From the NCBI GenBank assembly GCA_035275405.1, contig DATEMU010000013.1, forward strand, positions 1 through 64,000: 64,000 nucleotides of DNA, written 5' to 3'. Below the pieces are notes generated by a model that ran no database searches, had not been told where the DNA came from, and was given only the letters and a program-made list of their open reading frames with translations. This document shows, in pieces, positions 26,241 to 34,353 of the stretch; positions within the stretch are counted from its first letter, which is position 1; each line of letters begins with the position of its first letter. The DNA is from Phycisphaerae bacterium. GTDB lineage: Bacteria; Planctomycetota; Phycisphaerae; UBA1845; UTPLA1. The translations under genes were made by a program, and so were the position numbers.

Positions 26241-26259
26241 TGCCAACTTGGCAATTATA
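26241..26259 (-). promoter_or_regulatory. Minus-10 element and palindrome in front of mqnD
   Basis: On the minus strand TATAAT lies at 26259-26254. Directly downstream is the perfect palindrome TGCCAA-C-TTGGCA (26241-26253), centred on the predicted transcription start near 26247. It could be an operator. The -35 match (CTGGCT, 17-base spacing) is poor. Confidence 0.35.
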
Positions 26260-26305
26260 GAAATACGGCTTCCACAAGCCAGAGGTGTTATATGGCGCAG
26301 TATGC

Positions 26306-26848
26306 CTACCTCGTCGTGCTGCTGAGTTTTTCCCGGAGGAGCGTAACCAGCAACTCACGGTTGCCGTCGTCGAGGTTGGCAAACGCGGCGTTAAAGCGGT
26401 TTAGGCGGTCTTTTTCCTCGGCGTAGGAGCGGATGCTGGGCAGCAGGCGCACGGCATCCTTGACCACGCCGCGAAGCTCCTGCACGGCGTTCGCGTTGGG
26501 CGAGCGGGCCAGCCGCTCCATCTCGCCTTGCAGGCGTTTCAACTCAGCCTGCCACTCTTTGCAGTTGTTCTCCATCTTCAGGTAGGACTCGGCGTCGCCG
26601 ACGATGATCGCCCGGACGGCATCCTGCTGCTCCGGGGACAAGGAATGCCCCGAGGAGAGCGCCCGGATCGCCTGCTCCACGTCGCCCTTGAGCTGCGCCT
26701 GCTCGATCTCGCGCAGGGCGGAGTCCAGCCGGTTGACGTGTTGTTCGAGCGTCTCGTACTTCTCCGCCGTCCCCCCGGAAAGCGCCGAATTCGTGAGGAC
26801 CTTGAGGTCCTCGACCGCCTGCGTGAGCGAACCTGCGTCATGGGCCAT
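26306..26848 (-). CDS. Small coiled-coil protein of unknown function
   Basis: This protein of about 180 residues is helical. A strong heptad-like region spans about 25-60 (YETLEQHVNRLDSALREIEQAQ), a middle region 90-130 reads AELKRLQGEMERLARS, and the C-terminus ends NRELLVTLLREKLSSTTR. No signal or membrane segment is visible. ATG 26848 is chosen because GGGGG lies nine bases before it; the open frame continues upstream into the YceH gene but reads as unlikely sequence there. Function unknown. It follows yceH on the same strand with a gap of about 110 bases. Confidence 0.68.
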   Translation of the reverse strand: MAHDAGSLTQAVEDLKVLTNSALSGGTAEKYETLEQHVNRLDSALREIEQAQLKGDVEQAIRALSSGHSLSPEQQDAVRAIIVGDAESYLKMENNCKEWQAELKRLQGEMERLARSPNANAVQELRGVVKDAVRLLPSIRSYAEEKDRLNRFNAAFANLDDGNRELLVTLLREKLSSTTR

Positions 26849-26960
26849 GTGGCATCCCCCTAGATTATCGCGCCTTGTGCCGTTGTAGCTCGGCGCGAGT
26901 CGTATATCGGTTGGTCGCGCTCGCGACTTGGCCAATCGTATTGGAAGGGCTGATAAGTAA

Positions 26961-27623
26961 TCACCCGCTGCCGGGTTCCAATGACCGCAGGCGGGCATCC
27001 ATCTCCGCGATTCGTTCTTCCAGCCGCGCGACGCGGGCTTCCAGCGACGGCGAGGCCGCGCGCGGCGCGGTGGGGCCGGGCGATGCGGAAGGCGGCTCAG
27101 CCATCGTCGGCGCGAAAGCCGTCACCTCGCCGCCCAAAAGCTGCGCGAAGCGCGTCGTGGATTGGCCTGGCTGGCGCGGCAGTTCGGTGACCATCGGCGG
27201 ATCGCAGCGGCGCAGCTCATCGATCACGCCCTGAAGATGATCCATCGCCGTCAGCGGCGTCATCCGCGACGCGCGGGACTTTAACTCGCCGAGTGTCTGC
27301 GGACCGCGAAGCATCAACTCCGCCATGATCGCGCGCTGCGGCGAGTCCCAGCCGAAACGCTTCTCGACCTCGTGGCGGAAGCGGTTGACCCGCGAGCCGC
27401 GATCGGGATCGGCCTGGCTCGCAAGCTGCCACTGCGTCAGACCGTGCAGGGCCGCGCCGACCTCGCCCTCGGTCAGGCTGGTGACGGGATCGCGGTTGTT
27501 CTTCTGGTTGCAGGCCAGCGTGATGGCGTTGAGCGTCAGCGGGTAATACTCGGGCGTGGTCATCGATTTTTCGATGAGGACGCCGAGGACGCGGAGTTCG
27601 TGGGGTTTGAGGACGATGGCCAT
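26961..27623 (-). CDS. YceH/DUF480 family winged-helix protein
   Basis: This 220-residue protein has the DUF480 pattern: LKPHELRVLGVLIEKSMTTPEYYPLTLNAITLACNQKNNRDPV at the N-terminus and two tandem winged-helix domains up to about 165, with QRAIMAELMLRGPQTLGELKSRA in the second. The tail has a proline-rich linker and a coiled coil (ARVARLEERIAEMDARL). YceH-like proteins are conserved in proteobacteria and planctomycetes; a DNA-binding role is inferred from the fold. It diverges from the gene at 27755. Confidence 0.9.
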   Translation of the reverse strand: MAIVLKPHELRVLGVLIEKSMTTPEYYPLTLNAITLACNQKNNRDPVTSLTEGEVGAALHGLTQWQLASQADPDRGSRVNRFRHEVEKRFGWDSPQRAIMAELMLRGPQTLGELKSRASRMTPLTAMDHLQGVIDELRRCDPPMVTELPRQPGQSTTRFAQLLGGEVTAFAPTMAEPPSASPGPTAPRAASPSLEARVARLEERIAEMDARLRSLEPGSG

Positions 27624-27683
27624 GGGTTTGGCTCCGACAGAGTGTACCTTCCTGCCAAAAACAAAGCGTAACGCGCTATTCGG

Positions 27684-27712
27684 TTGAGTGGAATCTCAGA
27701 GATCCCTATACT
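27684..27712 (+). promoter_or_regulatory. Sigma70 promoter of the Arg-rich exported protein gene
   Basis: TTGAGT (27684-27689) and TATACT (27707-27712) are 17 bases apart. Transcription would begin near 27719, 36 bases before ATG 27755. A GTG at 27722, in frame, would give a nearly leaderless start. Confidence 0.6.
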
Positions 27713-27754
27713 GAATTCGTTGTGATACTTTGTGGCGCCACGGCGAGGCAAGTC

Positions 27755-28783
27755 ATGTCCTGGTCGCTTTCCCCACTTGTGATCCACATGGTCGTTGCGC
27801 TTGCCACGACGCAGCCGACTCCGCTTGATACCCAGGAAGTTGCGCCTGAAACTCCTCTCCCACAACGTCCGCCCACTGACGAACGCCGCCCGCGCCGCGA
27901 GCGAATGGATCGTCTGCGCGACGCGACACCGGCGCAGCGGAGGCAGTTCCAGGTCGATCGCTGGGTCGATCGCGCCGACCGGATGTACGAACTCGACGAC
28001 GACCAGAAATCGATCGTGCGGATCGAGATTGAGAATATGCAGCGGGAGCGGCGCGAGGCGATGGGCCCCGAAGCCGAGGAATACGACCGGCTGCGCGAGC
28101 AGATGTTCCAGTTCTGGCGGCCGATGCCGGGCAGCGAAAATGCGGAGCGCGGCGATCGCGAGACGCGCCGGGAGCGCCGCCGTCGGATGATGGAGGACCC
28201 CCGCTTTTTGCAGGTGCGCCGGCGGCTCCAGGAGTTGGAGCGGAAATACCCCGCCGAGTGGGAGGAGGCGATGCGACGCGTGGAGGCCCTTCTGCCCGCC
28301 GAGCAGGCCCAAAAGGGTCGCGAAAAATTTGAAGAACGCTCCGCCCGACGCCAGGAGCGAGAGGAGCGCTGGCGCCGGCGCGGCGCCGAGCCGCGGCCCG
28401 TCGAGTCGGCATCGACTCCGACGGCGCCAGACGCACCGGTCTCTCCTGCGACCGACGCCCCGACACTGGAACTCGTTCCGCCCTCGGCTCCGCATCCGTG
28501 GGAGGTCTATGTTCGCGACTTCAGCGCCGATCACGAACTCACGGCCGCGCAACAAGCCGCCGCGCAGGCGGTTCTCAAGGATATCCGCACCCGCGCCGCA
28601 CAGATGGAGCTGACGCTGAGGGACAAGATCGCGGCCGCCGAGAAGATGCCCGATTCGGCGGCCCGCACCCAGCGGCTGGCCGAACTTCAGCAGCCATCGC
28701 AGCGGCTCTTTGACGAACTGAAAACCCGCCTGGACGGCCTGCTTACGGCCACGCAGCGTGCGTCGGCCAAACGTCCGAAATAA
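27755..28783 (+). CDS. Arg/Glu-rich helical protein, probably exported
   Basis: This 342-residue protein opens with a short hydrophobic segment (WSLSPLVIHMVVALATTQP) that may be a signal peptide. The body is very rich in Arg, Glu and Gln and predicted helical, for example ERKYPAEWEEAMRRVEALLP. A proline/alanine/threonine linker at about 215-240 precedes a last helical domain (HELTAAQQAAAQAVLKDIRTR). The layout is reminiscent of periplasmic Spy/CpxP-like proteins common in planctomycetes, but I see no LTxxQ motif. ATG 27755 has GCGAGG before it. Function unknown. Confidence 0.7.
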   Translation: MSWSLSPLVIHMVVALATTQPTPLDTQEVAPETPLPQRPPTDERRPRRERMDRLRDATPAQRRQFQVDRWVDRADRMYELDDDQKSIVRIEIENMQRERREAMGPEAEEYDRLREQMFQFWRPMPGSENAERGDRETRRERRRRMMEDPRFLQVRRRLQELERKYPAEWEEAMRRVEALLPAEQAQKGREKFEERSARRQEREERWRRRGAEPRPVESASTPTAPDAPVSPATDAPTLELVPPSAPHPWEVYVRDFSADHELTAAQQAAAQAVLKDIRTRAAQMELTLRDKIAAAEKMPDSAARTQRLAELQQPSQRLFDELKTRLDGLLTATQRASAKRPK

Positions 28784-28863
28784 CCTTTTCTTTCCCGCCG
28801 TGCTCGACACGCGACGCAAAGCGCGGCATAATGCAGGGCTTTCGCCCCCACGGGAAGGATCAC

Positions 28864-31056
28864 ATGGCTTACCAGGCGCTCGAGAACCTCGCAAAAACCC
28901 AGCGTTGGTCGGATCTGGAGCGCGAATGGCTCGCCGTCCTGGAAAAACCCGGCGTCGATCCCGCCTCCCTGCTGACCATCGTCGACCTGGTCGTCAAGGC
29001 CGGTCAAGGCAAACTGGCGGACACGCTCGGCTGGGCGTGGCTCTCGACGGTCAAGGAATCGCACAGCCCGCAGGAGGTCCTGCAACTCGGCCGCCAGATC
29101 CTGGTGCATCTCTCCGACGGTAATGAACTTCGCGAGGAGATTCTCACGCTCTATCGCCAGACGCACGAGGGCTCGGCCGACCTGGAGAAGTGGATCGAGC
29201 GATCGGGGCTCAAGTCCGGAAAGTCCGTCCGCCGCGCGCTGCGCTTTCTGGACTGCGGGCTGCAACTCGCCGAGGGCCGGTATCTCATCCATCGTACCGA
29301 CGACGCCGCGGCCCAGATCACGAAGCTTGAAATTGACGCCGACTCCGCCACGATTCGCACCGGTCGCCGCGAGCAGTCTCTCGATCTCGCCAAGCTGATC
29401 GACGAATACGACAATGCCGACGAAAACGATTTCCGCATCCTGGAGCAACTCCACCCGGAGAAAATCGGCCGCCTCGTCGAGGACGATCCCGCCGCGCTGG
29501 TCATCGGCATCCTGAAATCGCACAAGAACAAGATCAACCGCGACGAACTTAAACTGATCCTCGCGCCGCGCTACATCCCCGTGCAGACATGGTCGGATTG
29601 GTGGAACCGGCTCAAGAACGCCGTAAAAAAGTCGCCCAACCTCCGCATCGAGGGCCGCTCGCCGACTTTCGTCATCTATGACCCTGTCGGCCGGACGCCC
29701 GAGGATGAGTTGTGGGCCGCTTTTTCCAAGGCGACCACGCCGCGCGAATGGCTCGAACTCCTCGAAGGCTATCTCCGCGAAACCAAGCGCTCCAAGCCGC
29801 ACGCGGGCACGATCGATCGCATCCAGGCCGCCCTCGTCGGCCATATCGAACGCTTCATCCGCCACAAGGAACCCGCCCAGGCCTTTGCGACCGCGCTGGT
29901 CATCGAACGCGTCGCTGCGGATGGCCTGCCGGTCTCGACGGATGCGCACGGCAAGGCGCTGGAGATGCTCAAGACGTCCGCCAATCCGGCCAGGATGGTC
30001 GCCGCCGTCCCCGACGCGCGGCTCTGGTCGCTGGCGGTCGATTGCGTCGAGCAGGACTTTCCCGACAAATGGCCGGAGATCTTCGCGCAACTGCTCTTGG
30101 CCGCCCCGGCCGCTCAATGCGACTACCTCGCCAAGAAGATCGAAAAAGCCGGTCGAGGAGACCTGCTGCAATTGCCGGTCCAGGAAGCCCTCGCCGATCC
30201 CGGCCGTTACACCGACCTGCTCATGTGGCTCTGGAAGGGCCCGTCGATCGAGACGCCATTGCCCCTGCCGCCGGCCACCGAAATGCTCGGTCTCATCCTT
30301 GCCCTTGTCGGCCCCGCGCGGATGTCGGAAGGCAAGACCGCCGGCCAGACGGTGAATGAGATGCGGGCCAAGATCCGCGCCGGTCTGTCCTCACGGGAGT
30401 ACGCCCGCTTCTGTGAGTGCCTGGGTACGTTGGACGATTCAATGGCTCAGGCAGTTCGCCGCCAGATCGAACGCGCCGAAGGGCTGGGCCCCAGCGTGCA
30501 GGAAGACATGTCCAATATCCTGCGCGGACGATTCGGCCACCTGTACGTCAAGCCGAAGGTCGCGATGTGGGATGACGAGTCGGTGCTCTACTTCACCGCC
30601 GCGGGGATAAGGACCAAGGAAAATGAACTCGCCGAACTGGTGAACGTCAAGATGCGGGCCAACGCCATCGCCATCGGCGAGGCTGCGGCACACGGCGATC
30701 TCAGCGAGAACTCCGAATACAAGTTCGCGCTGGAGGAGCGCGACTTACTGAGAGCGCGCGTGGCCAAACTCAACCGCGAGCTGTCGATGGCCAAGATGCT
30801 CGAGCCGCACGACATCCCGGCGGACCACGTCAGCATCGGCCAACGCATCATCTTGCAGCCCGTCAACGGTGGCCAGCCGCACAAGATCGCCATCCTCGGG
30901 GCCGATGAATCTAATTTTTCGGAAATGACCTATTCCTACCAAAGCCCGCTGGCCCGGCAGCTTCTTGGCAAAAAGAAAGGGGACACCGTCTCCGTCGCGA
31001 TCGAGGACACTCCGATGGAATATCGCATCGACTCGCTCGAATCGGCGATAGCCTAG
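28864..31056 (+). CDS. GreA-type transcription elongation factor with a very long N-terminal extension
   Basis: This 730-residue protein ends in a GreA/GreB domain. The coiled-coil hairpin begins near residue 582 with the tip sequence GDLSENSEYKFALEERD at about 611, including the acidic residues that reach the RNA polymerase active site. An FKBP-like domain (VSIGQRIILQP, SPLARQLLGKKKGDTV) runs to the end. Normal GreA is about 160 residues. The first 570 residues are helical, TPR- or HEAT-like, with no catalytic motif I can see. Start ATG 28864 has AAGGAT six bases before it; TAATGC-like sequence at about 28828 may be a weak -10. Confidence 0.88.
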   Translation: MAYQALENLAKTQRWSDLEREWLAVLEKPGVDPASLLTIVDLVVKAGQGKLADTLGWAWLSTVKESHSPQEVLQLGRQILVHLSDGNELREEILTLYRQTHEGSADLEKWIERSGLKSGKSVRRALRFLDCGLQLAEGRYLIHRTDDAAAQITKLEIDADSATIRTGRREQSLDLAKLIDEYDNADENDFRILEQLHPEKIGRLVEDDPAALVIGILKSHKNKINRDELKLILAPRYIPVQTWSDWWNRLKNAVKKSPNLRIEGRSPTFVIYDPVGRTPEDELWAAFSKATTPREWLELLEGYLRETKRSKPHAGTIDRIQAALVGHIERFIRHKEPAQAFATALVIERVAADGLPVSTDAHGKALEMLKTSANPARMVAAVPDARLWSLAVDCVEQDFPDKWPEIFAQLLLAAPAAQCDYLAKKIEKAGRGDLLQLPVQEALADPGRYTDLLMWLWKGPSIETPLPLPPATEMLGLILALVGPARMSEGKTAGQTVNEMRAKIRAGLSSREYARFCECLGTLDDSMAQAVRRQIERAEGLGPSVQEDMSNILRGRFGHLYVKPKVAMWDDESVLYFTAAGIRTKENELAELVNVKMRANAIAIGEAAAHGDLSENSEYKFALEERDLLRARVAKLNRELSMAKMLEPHDIPADHVSIGQRIILQPVNGGQPHKIAILGADESNFSEMTYSYQSPLARQLLGKKKGDTVSVAIEDTPMEYRIDSLESAIA

Positions 31057-31254
31057 CTAAACTTTTTCGGGATGCTTTCGGGGATCAACCAAACGCTCAG
31101 GATGTTCGGCGTCTCTGCGCTTGAGTTCATCAAACAGTTGCTTTAGATCGTACCCGTACTCTTCCGCAACTTCGCGGCGTCGACGGCGCACTTCATCGAT
31201 CAATGGATCGTCACTTTGGGGTTGTTCGGGCGTCATGGGTTGTCTTCCAGCCAT
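31057..31254 (-). CDS. Probable antitoxin-like partner of the PIN-domain protein
   Basis: This 65-residue protein is charged and helical: DDPLIDEVRRRRREVAEEYGYDLKQLFDELKRRDAEHPERLV. This matches small partner proteins found beside PIN toxins, in which DPIVEEVRxxRxxxxxxxxYDLxxI is typical. It overlaps the toxin gene by 22 bases and lies downstream of it, the reverse of the usual antitoxin-first order. Its stop codon directly abuts the stop of the GreA-like gene on the other strand. The start may be 31254 or the internal ATG at 31236. Confidence 0.62.
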   Translation of the reverse strand: MAGRQPMTPEQPQSDDPLIDEVRRRRREVAEEYGYDLKQLFDELKRRDAEHPERLVDPRKHPEKV

Positions 31255-31709
31255 AGCATTTCCGGCGTCAGAATCTGAGGACTCATGAGTCCTAGCCTAC
31301 GGTTTATTGTAAGCAGGTGGCGCTGTTTATTCAGATTCGCCAGGTGTCGAATATTCCATGTTGCCAAGTAGTCCATTTCGTAAATGGAAGCAAATGCCAG
31401 GTGCGCGGCATCTCCTAACAGCTCGGCCGGGACCAGTTTTTCTCGAATGTATCGAGCCGCAACAGCAAGCACCTCGTCCGTCGTCGGTAAGACAGCCAAC
31501 GGAGTGACCAAGTCGATGGCTTCGTTCTGTCCCTCCCAACGCCCTCGACGAAGTTCGATGGTCACATTTTCCGAAATAAACGCGTCAAACTGCGGAAGTT
31601 GAACCGTCCACCACTTGATCGTCTCAGTTTTCCGATTCAGGCTCTTGGGATCGGTCCGTGCGCTTACATAGGCGCTGGGGACAGATGTTTCGATATAGAC
31701 GGTGGCCAT
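31233..31709 (-). CDS. PIN-domain toxin-like ribonuclease
   Basis: This 158-residue protein has PIN-domain acidic residues in order: the IETSVPSAYVSAR start, VTIELRRG with Glu at about 51, and LGDAAHLAFASIYEMDYLATWNIRHLAN at about 99-126 with Asp and the W-N pair. PIN toxins of the VapC type cleave specific RNAs. The first acidic position reads E in YIETS. A perfect inverted repeat abuts the start codon (see the separate entry), typical of autoregulated toxin-antitoxin loci. GC content is lower than that of flanking genes, a sign of transfer. Confidence 0.8.
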   Translation of the reverse strand: MATVYIETSVPSAYVSARTDPKSLNRKTETIKWWTVQLPQFDAFISENVTIELRRGRWEGQNEAIDLVTPLAVLPTTDEVLAVAARYIREKLVPAELLGDAAHLAFASIYEMDYLATWNIRHLANLNKQRHLLTINRRLGLMSPQILTPEMLWLEDNP

Positions 31710-31730
31710 TTGTTATTCAGATCATAACAA
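31710..31730 (-). promoter_or_regulatory. Operator-like inverted repeat at the PIN toxin start
   Basis: TTGTTAT (31710-31716) and ATAACAA (31724-31730) are perfect inverted arms separated by seven bases. The repeat directly abuts the ATG at 31709. A TATGAT (minus strand 31726-31721) lies within it and would start transcription four or five bases before the ATG. Confidence 0.5.
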
Positions 31731-31745
31731 AACTTGAATTCCTTC

Positions 31746-32915
31746 TCATCCCGCCTTCAGCCACGCCGCCATCCGCTCGCGCAGGTCGGTCCACTCCGTC
31801 GCCGCCCGCTCCTTCAAGAACGCTTTAAAGAGCAGATCGACCGTGTCCGCCAGGTGCCGCACCTGTTCGACGCGCTCCTCGATCGCCGCGCGCGGGTTTC
31901 CGTTGCCCTCGACGGGAGGCAACTTGGCGGAGGACACCGCGAGCGTCTCGGCCTGAAGCACGAATTCGTACTGGTCGCCCTGCCGCGAGACGATGAGTCC
32001 GCATTTGCGCGGCAGCTTCCCGGCCGCGATCGCCCGACGGCTCTCGGCGAGCTGCGCGGGTCCGTCGGAGGTGATCATGTCCTTGCCGAACTCCGCCCAT
32101 GGGCATTCCAGCATGAGCTGCTTGACGATGACGACTGAAGCGTCCGTCTGATCGGACAGCGTGATCGTGTCCGAGCGCTCCGCGAGCGAATACCACAGCC
32201 ACAACATGAACTCATTGCCGAGGAAGTCGCGATTGGCGTCGTCCTGGGCGGTCCAATAGACCGCGATGTGACCGTTGCCGCTGGGGTGGGCCACAAGTTT
32301 GGCCGGCGTCATCGTTTCCAGCCGCCGTCCGACGCCCGCCTCCTCCGCCCAGCGATATCCCAGCCGACCCGCCGAAACGCGCTCGATCCGCCGGTCAAAG
32401 GTCTCCTTGAAGAGCGGGGCGAGGTGCTCGAAAACAGCCGGCTGCGTCGAACCGACGTAGAGCGTGTCGCTACGCGTGTCCCAGAGGATCGGGATTTGCC
32501 GCATCCGGTGATACCGCCCCTGCGAAACTTCCTGTGCGGCCCGGCGCTTGGCGGCATCCATGGCCTGCTGCTTGAGCTTGCCGAAGCCCTTGCCGTTGCC
32601 GATATGCTTCTCGCGCAGGGCGTCGAGTTCCTGCTGGACGTAGGCGTGGAGCAACTCCGGCGGGACGCGGCTGCCGTCGATCCGCAGGCCGAAGTGCAGG
32701 CAGTCGAGAATCACGTTTTTCTCGATGTCGAACTCGCGGTCGAGCACGTGCCGCCCGCCGACCCACCCGACATCCTCGCCCGTCGATCGCGCCGTCCGCT
32801 GGCTGCCGATGACATGCTCCCGCAGTTTGTCGAGCAGCTTGTCCTCCAGCCGCTTGGGGGAACCGCCGGCCACGTGATAACGAGAAAAACTGACCGCACC
32901 GCCCAGAAATGGCAT
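31746..32915 (-). CDS. RdgC-like recombination-associated protein
   Basis: This 389-residue protein starts MPFLGGAVSFSRYHVAGGSP and shows an RdgC-like layout. The N-terminal domain has DVGWVGGRHVLDREFDIEKN, the middle part has LREKHIGNGKGFGKLKQQAMDAAKRRAAQE, and the rest is alternating strands and helices. RdgC is a ring-shaped DNA-binding protein that limits RecA activity. The call is from overall pattern, not a sharp motif, and planctomycete homologues are often just called hypothetical. ATG 32915 is chosen because GAGGG precedes it; an upstream ATG at 32981 adds an Arg-rich tail. Confidence 0.5.
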   Translation of the reverse strand: MPFLGGAVSFSRYHVAGGSPKRLEDKLLDKLREHVIGSQRTARSTGEDVGWVGGRHVLDREFDIEKNVILDCLHFGLRIDGSRVPPELLHAYVQQELDALREKHIGNGKGFGKLKQQAMDAAKRRAAQEVSQGRYHRMRQIPILWDTRSDTLYVGSTQPAVFEHLAPLFKETFDRRIERVSAGRLGYRWAEEAGVGRRLETMTPAKLVAHPSGNGHIAVYWTAQDDANRDFLGNEFMLWLWYSLAERSDTITLSDQTDASVVIVKQLMLECPWAEFGKDMITSDGPAQLAESRRAIAAGKLPRKCGLIVSRQGDQYEFVLQAETLAVSSAKLPPVEGNGNPRAAIEERVEQVRHLADTVDLLFKAFLKERAATEWTDLRERMAAWLKAG

Positions 32916-33108
32916 CGCTCGCCCTCTCTTTCGTTCGTTGAAACAAAAACGGCGGTGAGACTGCCGCCGCGCGTCGGGCATGGTAGAATCCCCTTGTTGT
33001 CGGCGTCAACGCGGGCGACTGCGAGGTCGGCGACGTGGCGGCGCTAACTCGCGTAGCGAGTGCTGGTAACGCCGAAAAAGAAAAACTATTCACAACCCAG
33101 AGGCCATC

Positions 33109-34260
33109 ATGCACGCTCGTATCGCCGGATTTGCCCTCCTTGCTTTGTTGGAGTGTCTTATCTTTGGCACTGCCGCCGTGGCCGAACCGCGCGCGGATGC
33201 CGAGGCAGCGCTGCCCCCCGAGACCGCCGCCGCCGTTCAGCGCTCCATCGACCGCGGTTTGGCTTTTCTGCGCAGCGCGCAGGATTCCGACGGCGGTTGG
33301 GGCAGCGACTTCGGCCCCGCCGTCGCCGCGATCGCCGCGCAGGCGTTCGTTCAGGATCGGGCCCACGGCCCGACCAGCCCCGTCGTCCGCCGCGCCCTCG
33401 CGTACATCCAGAAATTCGAGCAGACCGACGGGGGCATCTACGAGCGGCAGAAAAACCTTGCCAACTATCAGACCTCCGTTGTACTCATGTTCCTCGCCTC
33501 ACTCGACGATCCGGATCAACGGGCGCGAATCGCCAGGAGCCAGGCGTTTCTCGGCAAGCTGCAATATGATGACGCCGAGTCCATCGACCGCGACCACTCC
33601 TGGTTCGGCGGGGCGGGCTACAACGAGACCAAGCGCCCCGACTTGTCCAACACGCAGATGATGCTCGAGGCCCTGCACCAGAGCGGTTTGTCGCCCGATG
33701 ATCCGGTCTATCAACGCGCGCTCGTCTTCGTCTCGCGCAGCCAGATGAACGGGAAAACGAATGACCGGGCGTTCGCCAAGGGCGCCAGCGATGGCGGTTT
33801 CATCTACAGTCCCAACGATCCGGGAGAATCCAAGGCCAGCCCCCAGGCCCCCGAGGCGACCGGCCCGCTCCGTTCCTACGGCTCAATGACCTACGCGGGC
33901 TTCAAGAGCCTGCTTTATTGCGACGTCTCGCGCGACGACGAGCGGATCAAGGCCGCCTACGAGTGGATCCGGCAGAACTACGAGTTGGACAAGAACCCGG
34001 GGATGCCCGGCAAGCAGGCCGCCGAGGGCCTGTATTATTATTACCATGTGTTCGCCCGCGCCTTGTACGCATGGGGCGATCCCGTGGTAATCGACGCACG
34101 TGGCACACCGCACAACTGGCGAATCGATCTGGCCAAGAAGGTCATTTCGCTTCAGCGCCCCGACGGAAGTTGGATCAACGAGCGCGATCGCTGGCTGGAG
34201 GGCGATTCGAAATACGTGACGGCGCTGACGATACAGACGCTGCAAACGGTGATCAGGTAG
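33109..34260 (+). CDS. Secreted prenyltransferase/squalene-cyclase repeat protein
   Basis: This 383-residue protein has a signal peptide (1-25, cleavage near AVAEP). It contains alpha/alpha toroid repeats of the prenyltransferase/squalene-oxidase type: GLAFLRSAQDSDGGWGSD, ALAYIQKFEQTDGGIYE and KVISLQRPDGSWINE. The DxDD motif of cyclases is missing, so it is probably a binding or structural protein outside the cytoplasm. Many planctomycetes carry such exported toroids. Its TAG stop forms the first three bases of a REP-like repeat (34258-34320). Confidence 0.82.
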   Translation: MHARIAGFALLALLECLIFGTAAVAEPRADAEAALPPETAAAVQRSIDRGLAFLRSAQDSDGGWGSDFGPAVAAIAAQAFVQDRAHGPTSPVVRRALAYIQKFEQTDGGIYERQKNLANYQTSVVLMFLASLDDPDQRARIARSQAFLGKLQYDDAESIDRDHSWFGGAGYNETKRPDLSNTQMMLEALHQSGLSPDDPVYQRALVFVSRSQMNGKTNDRAFAKGASDGGFIYSPNDPGESKASPQAPEATGPLRSYGSMTYAGFKSLLYCDVSRDDERIKAAYEWIRQNYELDKNPGMPGKQAAEGLYYYYHVFARALYAWGDPVVIDARGTPHNWRIDLAKKVISLQRPDGSWINERDRWLEGDSKYVTALTIQTLQTVIR

Positions 34261-34320
34261 GGCGGGCTCAGCCCGCCGCGACAGCGTGGATTTTACGATC
34301 GGCGGGTCAAACCCGCCCTA
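34258..34320. repeat. REP/BIME-like repeat with terminal inverted ends
   Basis: This 63-base element starts TAGGGCGGGCTCAGCCCGCC (34258-34277) and ends GGCGGGTCAAACCCGCCCTA (34301-34320). The ends are inverted copies matching at 17 of 20 positions, and each forms its own hairpin (GGCGGGCT-C-AGCCCGCC and GGCGGGT-CAA-ACCCGCC). The stop codon of the upstream gene is the first TAG. The layout is that of a paired REP element. Confidence 0.7.
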
Positions 34321-34353
34321 CGGAAACAGGTCAAGGGAACAGGGACAAACGCA

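Noticed and set aside
27560..28894. 444-codon minus-strand frame from the yceH start region
   Set aside because: Overlaps the real Arg/Glu-rich gene and YceH; no motif and unlikely composition.
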